A DNA stretch of 64,000 nucleotides from assembly GCA_016630955.3 (NCBI GenBank), contig CM049988.1, positions 620,001 through 684,000 on the forward strand, given 5' to 3'. Made by a program: the position numbers and the translations under genes. Source of the stretch: Didymella arachidicola. Lineage: Eukaryota; Ascomycota; Dothideomycetes; Pleosporales; Didymellaceae. The notes beneath the pieces were generated by a model that had not been told where the DNA came from, searched no databases, and saw only the letters and a program-made list of their open reading frames with translations. Position 1 is the first letter of the stretch. Each line of letters opens with the position of its first letter. Shown here piece after piece: positions 58,350 to 64,000 of this stretch.

Positions 58350-59450
58350 TCACTTGCGCCCATACCCAAATCCGTAGAAGATGGCCTTGACGATGTCGTG
58401 ACCCCACCCCACCCATCCTCGACCTATTTGCACAAGATTGAGAATTTTGATAATGTTGCGGTCCCACGCATCTACATCTTCCCAATCGTCCGCATAGGGC
58501 TCGAACACTGCGGTCTCGATGCTGCCCGGTGATCCTGGCGTCACAAGATCCCACTCGCCGTTGTCCTTCTGGCGGACATGCACCTTTGGCCCAATGACCA
58601 GAGACCGACCGAGGATACGGCTGTCAGATACAAATCGTGTTCCGGCGGCAACTACATCCTCGACCTGACCCATCGCGCCACCTGCCAGCAGCAGGCGACC
58701 AATTGTAGGGACGATTGGTGTGTCGATGAAGTAAGGGAATAGGCAGTTTACTCGTATGCCCTGCAGCGAGCTTGTAGACCTCAGACTTCTGAACAGTCCC
58801 AGCACAGCATGCTTCGCCGCGTTGTACTGCGGCTGTATCGCAATCGGTGTCAATGATGCTACAGATCCAAGTAGCAGTAGATGCCGGTCGCGCGGTGATG
58901 ATGGAGAGGGCTTCGAGTCGACACTGCAAGGCCTTGAACCGGGGTTCTTTGGCAGCCAAAAGTATGCGAGATGTGTTGTGTATAAGACGCCGGTGCAATT
59001 AACGTCCATGATCTTGAAGTTCGGCGGCGGAGGCTCTGCAGCATCGAGATTCTTGCCCTCTGGCAGGACATCGTTGCCTGCGATGCCGGCGTTCGCAACG
59101 ACGGTATCAATACCACCATGTGGACTCAGCTTTACCGCCTCTTTAAAAAGATTTACTTGCGACTGCCAGTCTGTGACATCGCAATGCACGAAGTGCACGC
59201 GGTCATGGCCGGCCTCTTTGCGCACGTCGCGTACAAGAGCATCACCCATCTTGACATTGATGTCTCCAACAACGACTGTAGCGCCGTTCTTCGCCCATAG
59301 CCTCACGAAGCCAGCACCGAAGCCGCTCGCCCCTCCCGTTATTAGGATGACCTTGTCCTTGACCCAAGCAGCATCGTATTTCGTGTTAACATCAATTGGA
59401 GGAGATTGGCGGATGGCAGCGACCATGCTTTCAGGCTTGTAGTCAGCCAT
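58350..59450 (-). CDS. Short-chain dehydrogenase/reductase
   Basis: A single exon encodes 366 residues. The classical SDR fold is clear: VILITGGASGFGAGFVRLWA (TGxxxGxG cofactor motif), VVVGDINVKMGDAL, CDVTDWQ and VANAGIAGND. The catalytic Ser is in LLLLGSVASLTPIAIQPQYN, and Tyr and Lys are in QYNAAKHAVLGLFRSLR. An acidic residue after the second strand (GDIN) suggests NAD(H) preference. Residues 180-196 (GSRPCSVDSKPSPSSP) are an insertion compared with compact SDRs. Fungal relatives are annotated as 15-hydroxyprostaglandin dehydrogenase-like, but the true substrate is unknown. It diverges from SER2 over 492 bp. The start is the only ATG that includes the whole N-terminal extension. Confidence 0.88.
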   Translation of the reverse strand: MADYKPESMVAAIRQSPPIDVNTKYDAAWVKDKVILITGGASGFGAGFVRLWAKNGATVVVGDINVKMGDALVRDVRKEAGHDRVHFVHCDVTDWQSQVNLFKEAVKLSPHGGIDTVVANAGIAGNDVLPEGKNLDAAEPPPPNFKIMDVNCTGVLYTTHLAYFWLPKNPGSRPCSVDSKPSPSSPRDRHLLLLGSVASLTPIAIQPQYNAAKHAVLGLFRSLRSTSSLQGIRVNCLFPYFIDTPIVPTIGRLLLAGGAMGQVEDVVAAGTRFVSDSRILGRSLVIGPKVHVRQKDNGEWDLVTPGSPGSIETAVFEPYADDWEDVDAWDRNIIKILNLVQIGRGWVGWGHDIVKAIFYGFGYGRK

Positions 59451-59942
59451 TATAATCCAAGATTCAAGAGGAATACAACAGGGTGATTGAGCGTGTTATG
59501 GAGCTACACAGCGTTTATACGTGCCAGCTGCGTACGATGACAGAGGCACTTCGGAGGTCTTGGCCGACAGACAGGTCTAGCTGCAGCCTCGGCTCGTGAT
59601 CGTTCCGCGCCGTCAGCTGGCAGCAGAGGCTAAAGAGCACCTCGCACTCTCGACCACACAAGTGTTAGGTTAATAGCAATAAGTTCTGTGTAACCATCAC
59701 ATGACTATCTCATCACCACCTGCATGTGAAGGCCACGGAGGGCGATGCTACAAGGGCGGCGGGAGTGCCTGGCGGGCGGGGCCACTAGCGCAATGAAGAC
59801 GGAAGCCGCAGTCGGACCCCTCCGCAGTTTTCGGCTGCAGTTTTTGGCTGCAGCCCCGCGATGCGTTCACTCAGACCAGACTCGGGCCATTCACAGCACA
59901 CAGACCTAGCCAATCGCTACTAAGAGTCCGCCGTACTCAATT
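59451..59942. promoter_or_regulatory. Divergent promoter, SDR / SER2
   Basis: 492 bp between two ATGs pointing apart. A short triplicated CTGCAGTTTTTGG-like motif lies near 59825-59855. I see no TGACTCA amino-acid-control site. Confidence 0.45.
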
Positions 59943-61106
59943 ATGGCTGCCAGACCCCCCGCCCTCGACGTCTCGTCAGTGCACATCGCTGCCACCCTCT
60001 TCTACAGGGTCGACAAGCCTCACAAAGCTCTCCTCCCCGACCAAGTACCACACACACCCCAGGACACAATCCCCGCAGCGTCCCTCGAGACTCTGAGAGA
60101 TGGCGCCTCGCCGACTAAGAATCTTGACGCCTACCCTCTTGAGCCTCCCACACAGGGTCCCGATTCGCTCGACAACCTCTATGGCAACTACATCAGCCAA
60201 AGCTGTCTGAACAACTTTACCACCACTCTAGCCAGCATTCTCCCTAGTCTCGGAACAGAGACCGTCGCATATCGCAAGCTCGAACGGAGCAAGCACTGCC
60301 GCGTCGTCGAGGTCGTCTTTTCCTTGCCCAACGCCTCCACCGTGTCTCTCGAGACTCTCCGCCGTCACGAGTCAGTCTCGCGCTTCGAGCTCGAGTGGAA
60401 TGTCGAATGCGTATTCCAGGCCGACACTATACATCGACGCTACAAGCGTCTCGCAGTCTTTGACATGGACAGCACGCTGATCCAGCAGGAGGTCATCGAC
60501 GAGATCGCCGCAGTTATTGGTGTGGAGAAGGAGGTCGCTGCTATCACGGCAGCAGCAATGAACGGCGAGCTTGACTTCGAGGCCAGTCTGCGCGCGAGGT
60601 GTAAACTGCTCAAGGGCGTTCCTGCGACGGTGTTCCAGGACCTCAAGCCAAGGATAACGCTGAACGAGGGTGTCAAGGAGCTGATCACCGCGCTCAAGAG
60701 ACTGGGTTTCAAGACTGCCGTTCTGAGTGGCGGCTTCACACCGCTGACTGGCTGGATGGGACAGCAGCTTGGTCTGGACTATGCTTATGCGAACCACCTG
60801 GTTGTGTCTGAGGACGGGCAGACGTTGACAGGCGAGCTGACCGGGGAGATCGTGCATGCGCAGAAGAAGCGCCAGCACGTCTTAGAGATTTCGCAGAAGG
60901 AGGGCATCTTGCTTGACCAGGTGGTCTGCGTCGGTGACGGCGCCAATGACCTCCCCATGATGGGCGTTGCAGGCCTGGGTGTGGCTTTCCACGCAAAGCC
61001 CAAGGTTCAGCTAGCTGCTCCTGCGAGGCTGAACACGAAGAGCATGCAGGACCTACTCTATCTCTTCGGCATTACCAAGGAGGAGCAAGACGAGCTGCTC
61101 AAATGA
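59943..61106 (+). CDS. SER2: Phosphoserine phosphatase
   Basis: This HAD-family enzyme makes serine from phosphoserine, the last step of the phosphorylated serine pathway in the cytosol. A single exon encodes 387 residues. The N-terminal 165 residues are a fungal extension that includes a SerB-type N-terminal region. The HAD core follows: motif I LAVFDMDSTLIQQE (nucleophile Asp), motif II KTAVLSGGFTPLTGW, a Lys in AQKKRQHVLEIS, and motif III VVCVGDGANDLPMMGVA. The substrate cap lies near residues 185-240 (VAAITAAAMNGELDFEASLR). The end (KSMQDLLYLFGITKEEQDEL) is complete. Length and motifs match fungal Ser2 proteins. Confidence 0.95.
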   Translation: MAARPPALDVSSVHIAATLFYRVDKPHKALLPDQVPHTPQDTIPAASLETLRDGASPTKNLDAYPLEPPTQGPDSLDNLYGNYISQSCLNNFTTTLASILPSLGTETVAYRKLERSKHCRVVEVVFSLPNASTVSLETLRRHESVSRFELEWNVECVFQADTIHRRYKRLAVFDMDSTLIQQEVIDEIAAVIGVEKEVAAITAAAMNGELDFEASLRARCKLLKGVPATVFQDLKPRITLNEGVKELITALKRLGFKTAVLSGGFTPLTGWMGQQLGLDYAYANHLVVSEDGQTLTGELTGEIVHAQKKRQHVLEISQKEGILLDQVVCVGDGANDLPMMGVAGLGVAFHAKPKVQLAAPARLNTKSMQDLLYLFGITKEEQDELLK

Positions 61107-63049
61107 AAATTCATTGCACCGCAGGGACAGGAAAAGTATCGTGCATTTTAGACTATACCCCATCTCATTACCATATGCATCCGCTTGAGCTTCATTGTCT
61201 TGGTGCTTGTCAGTACTCTGTTCTTTCCTGAATCCGCAAGCGGCCTCCTTTTCCACTGAGACATAAATTGTCGGGTACAACATAATCGCTCAGCTCCACC
61301 AATGCGTACGAATGACCGACGACAAGCGTCGGACCGGGAACGTTTCCATAGCCTGCTAAGGCTGTATATATACGATACCTCGCGTGGCCTTAAGACTTTC
61401 CTCAACGCCATGCATTCTAGACCCAAGGCACTTACGGGCCGTAGCGCTTCGACGGCATCCATACTGCAAAGAACCATGCTTGTGGAACCTATACAAATTA
61501 TTTAATTTACTTCAAGGCTATATCAGTATGTGGGAGCAAAGCGATGCTGATGTCGAGTTCGCAGACCAGGTCTGCAATACATCATGCCTGCAGACACATA
61601 CAGAACGGTCAACGAACGACCTTTGACCTGCGGTCTAAGCCATTTTGTATCGTTCTGTAAATTCAGAAACGTAGTCCATACTTTATCTCCTGGGCCTCGA
61701 CCTACCCTTCATGCCCGCACCCGCAGGTCCTGCCTCGCGCCCCTCGCAGCGCCTCCCAAAAGCCTCCCAACACATCAAAAACCCTAGCCATCCCAGGTCC
61801 CACAGTAGAGCCTCAGTATACGACGTTTGCAATGCGTAAATCCTCAGCGCTGCTTCCCCAGAGTACCTGCACTTCCTCACAAGGCTCTCTGTCAACATCG
61901 CACTGTTCGGTGACCACGCAACGATCATGGTCTGGATCGCTGTGAACAGAATCATACGGCCTGTACAGTGGAAAGATCTAGCAGCGGATCTGATGCCGTA
62001 ACTCAATAGCATGCTGAAATCGTCAAATCTGTGCCCGGATGGTTGCGGTCACGTTGTGAGTGTCAGTTGGTTGGATAGCGAGTGCTCGACGGCACTGAGT
62101 AGGATTGAGACGAGCGAGGAGGTGGAGACAAGTCAATCGTACTTCTACGAACGGATCACAGAAAGGGCTTCAGCCTAGCCCTCTGCCTCGCCTCCCACAG
62201 TGCCTTCTGCCCCGCGAAGGCCGATCCTGATACGCGCCATTACTTCATCGGACACCTCACGCAATTCTTCGGCTACCTTCTGCGTTACTCCAAGTACAGA
62301 ACTGCTTACCAGCGCTACAGTGGGAGAAAGAACGTGCATCACATCCACAGGTACATGAGCCACAAGAACGCGCAGGAGCAATAGATAGGGGCGGGGCTGG
62401 CGCCCAAGAGTATTTATGTTTATCTAAGTCTCAGCGAACATGGGAAGGTAGGGCTTTTCGGGTAGGTCCAGTATGCTTGGCAGTTGGTTTGGTGTTTGGA
62501 TGGGGTCACGGTGGTGGGTGGCTCAGATAAGTAAAGTGCAATATATATTTTATATTCACCACTATCTGACACATACGACCATAGGACGTTGAAAACAAGT
62601 CTTCCCGTTCGCTCAGCCCTATTTAAGCAACGTACCGGCGGATTAGTAGTTAGGTGGGTGACCACTAGCGAATACCCGCTGTTGTATGTTTTTGTCATTT
62701 TGCTGGTCCTGAGAGAATGCATGCGTGGAGCGACTTGTACACAATGAGCCAGTTACTCGTATCACAAGGAAAAGCATACCAGAGCAACAGATTTCTACAG
62801 AGAGCAGAGATACGCAGTGTCGTCCTCAAGATGTGGATAGACTTTCTTTTGGCTGCAATGATCCCACTACTATCCCTAACCATTCGTGCAACACAAGACC
62901 TCGCTGTGCTACACTCAGTAGATCAATGGAAAACAGAAAATTCAACTCAAATACAGAATTTGATATTTCAGCTTCGGCCTGCACAGGTCCGACATGGAAT
63001 GTAGAGACCATGGGCGTTGACGACTCTCTGCGAGCACATTGCATGGCAC
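61107..63049. other. Intergenic region with unassigned coding-like segments
   Basis: About 1.9 kb. Two plus-strand stretches look coding: one near 61840..61990 reads SPEYLHFLTRLSVNIALFGD, and one at 62202..62381 reads DTRHYFIGHLTQFFGYLLRY and ends at a stop. Splice-like signals lie between (GTGAGT near 62056, CCACAG at 62195..62200), but I could not build an in-frame model. On the minus strand an ATG-started 109-codon frame (61683..62012) overlaps. A decayed gene is possible. I assign no function. Confidence 0.4.
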
Positions 63050-63968
63050 TTATGCAACGAAGACTGCTGTAGGCTTCGCACCAGCAAAAGATGCGGGAAG
63101 CGGTTGCGTAGCCACTGGCTTCGCTGGATCCGCAGTGAATGCCGGGAATGAACCACCCTCTGGATACACTTTCAAGCCGGGCATTGTGTAGTTGACCACC
63201 GGCGGCCAGTATGGGCTGAAGTAGATACCGGGATCGCGTGAGCTATCTAATGGCGAGCATTAGATGCGACTAAAAACCATGTAAACGTGGTGCACTTACA
63301 AATACCTGGGAACTTTCCAACTGGGCTTGGCTTCTTCCCCGTCGCACCGCTGACTTCGATCTGCGCACATCCAATGTAGAACTGTGCTCCGGCACCATCA
63401 GGACCGCCGGCGGAGTGGACCGCGATGTGCTCGGCACGAAGCAAGTACTGTCCGTTTTCGATGTCCTTGGGGATCTTGAAGTCGAACTTCGTCCATCCAT
63501 CGCTCAGCCAGGTCATGGCAAGACTATAGTTCGCATATGTCTTTACGCCCATCTCGTAGATTTTGAACCAGTCACCTTCGCCTTGGTAGGCCGATACGTT
63601 GGTAACGGTGCTCTTGCTCATGTAGGCAAATAGTGGGCCAGGGTGCCCGAGGACGTCCCGCACAGTGAAACCGACTGTGTCGCCTGCTTTGACAGGATAG
63701 GTCTGACATGTCAGAACATTTAGACCCACAGTAATGATGATCAGTATTGTACCTTTGTCTTGCTCGCAGCGGCGAAGGAGCCGTTATTGCAGCGGATATC
63801 ATTGTGCTTGACATCGTAGAAAGGGCCATTGCTGACCATGGGACCAAGGGCGCGCACATACTCATATGGACCTGTGATCTGGCCATTGACGATGAGACGT
63901 TCGAAGTTGTAGTGCGCGCTAGTAAGCGTGGTGACAATGGCCAGAACAGCGGAAGCGAGGAGCCTCAT
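63050..63968 (-). CDS. AA9 lytic polysaccharide monooxygenase
   Basis: AA9 enzymes are secreted copper enzymes that oxidatively break cellulose or related glycans. Three exons, 63968..63753, 63702..63300 and 63246..63050, are separated by 50- and 53-bp introns and encode 271 residues. The signal peptide MRLLASAVLAIVTTLTSA is cut directly before His19, which would become the N-terminal copper ligand. The second copper His is His92 in RDVLGHPGPLFAYMS, and the axial Tyr lies in AQFYIGCAQIEV. Cysteines in IRCNNGSF and YIGCAQ fit the usual disulfide. There is no carbohydrate-binding module: the protein ends shortly after PGLKVYPEGGSFPAF. Length (253 mature residues) matches a single-domain AA9. 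The promoter is cut by the right edge. Confidence 0.93.
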
Positions 63969-64000
63969 TTCGCCTGCTGAGTTTTCGTACCTGGATACTT

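Overview
The window looks like nuclear DNA of a filamentous ascomycete (Pezizomycotina, probably Dothideomycetes). Support: moderately GC-rich sequence; genes split by short spliceosomal introns (mostly 44-75 bp, GTRNGT donors, YAG acceptors, CTRAY-like branch sites); a fungal Zn2Cys6 regulator, a DUF7704 membrane protein, a GT90 glycosyltransferase, an AA9 polysaccharide monooxygenase and a GH53 galactanase; and no bacterial operon structure. Intron borders were worked out by hand. Every multi-exon model below sums to a whole number of codons and rebuilds a continuous conserved protein.

Layout: 0-16.7 kb holds a truncated TAF8, a four-exon COX9 mini-gene diverging from it, a 3.1-kb gene-poor gap, a large MED15 with polyglutamine tracts, a DUF7704 membrane protein, an F-box/WD40 protein and tRNA 2'-phosphotransferase TPT1. 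From 15.8 to 30 kb five consecutive genes lie on the minus strand: TPT1, GT90, a PAS kinase (PSK1-like), an AP-1/clathrin-accessory-like protein and TEF1 (elongation factor 1-alpha). From 30 to 48 kb the DNA is more accessory in character: a repeat-degraded AT-richer stretch, a divergent pair (S15/CocE hydrolase and an MDR enoyl reductase), a LURP-one protein behind a triplicated TATA-bearing repeat, a Zn2Cys6 regulator, long gene-free gaps, an unassigned 576-aa coiled-coil protein and an MFS permease. From 48 to 64 kb housekeeping and secreted functions mix: an SLC35F6-like transporter, RPS3, GH53, a sterol-glucosyltransferase-like enzyme, an SDR, phosphoserine phosphatase (SER2), and an AA9 LPMO at the right edge.

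How the genes relate: TAF8 and MED15 both serve RNA polymerase II transcription; TEF1, RPS3 and TPT1 serve translation and tRNA maturation; GH53 and AA9 are secreted plant-cell-wall enzymes. The CocE/MDR/LURP/Zn2Cys6 stretch is the only group that could be a small pathway, but it has no polyketide synthase, NRPS or terpene synthase here, so I do not call it a biosynthetic cluster. I did not find a convincing undescribed system. The most unusual items are a GC-AG intron in the CocE-like gene, an in-frame intron that hides a probable metal-binding motif, a nested tandem array carrying three TATA boxes, and an unassigned protein family member. I recognised no tRNA, rRNA or CRISPR array.
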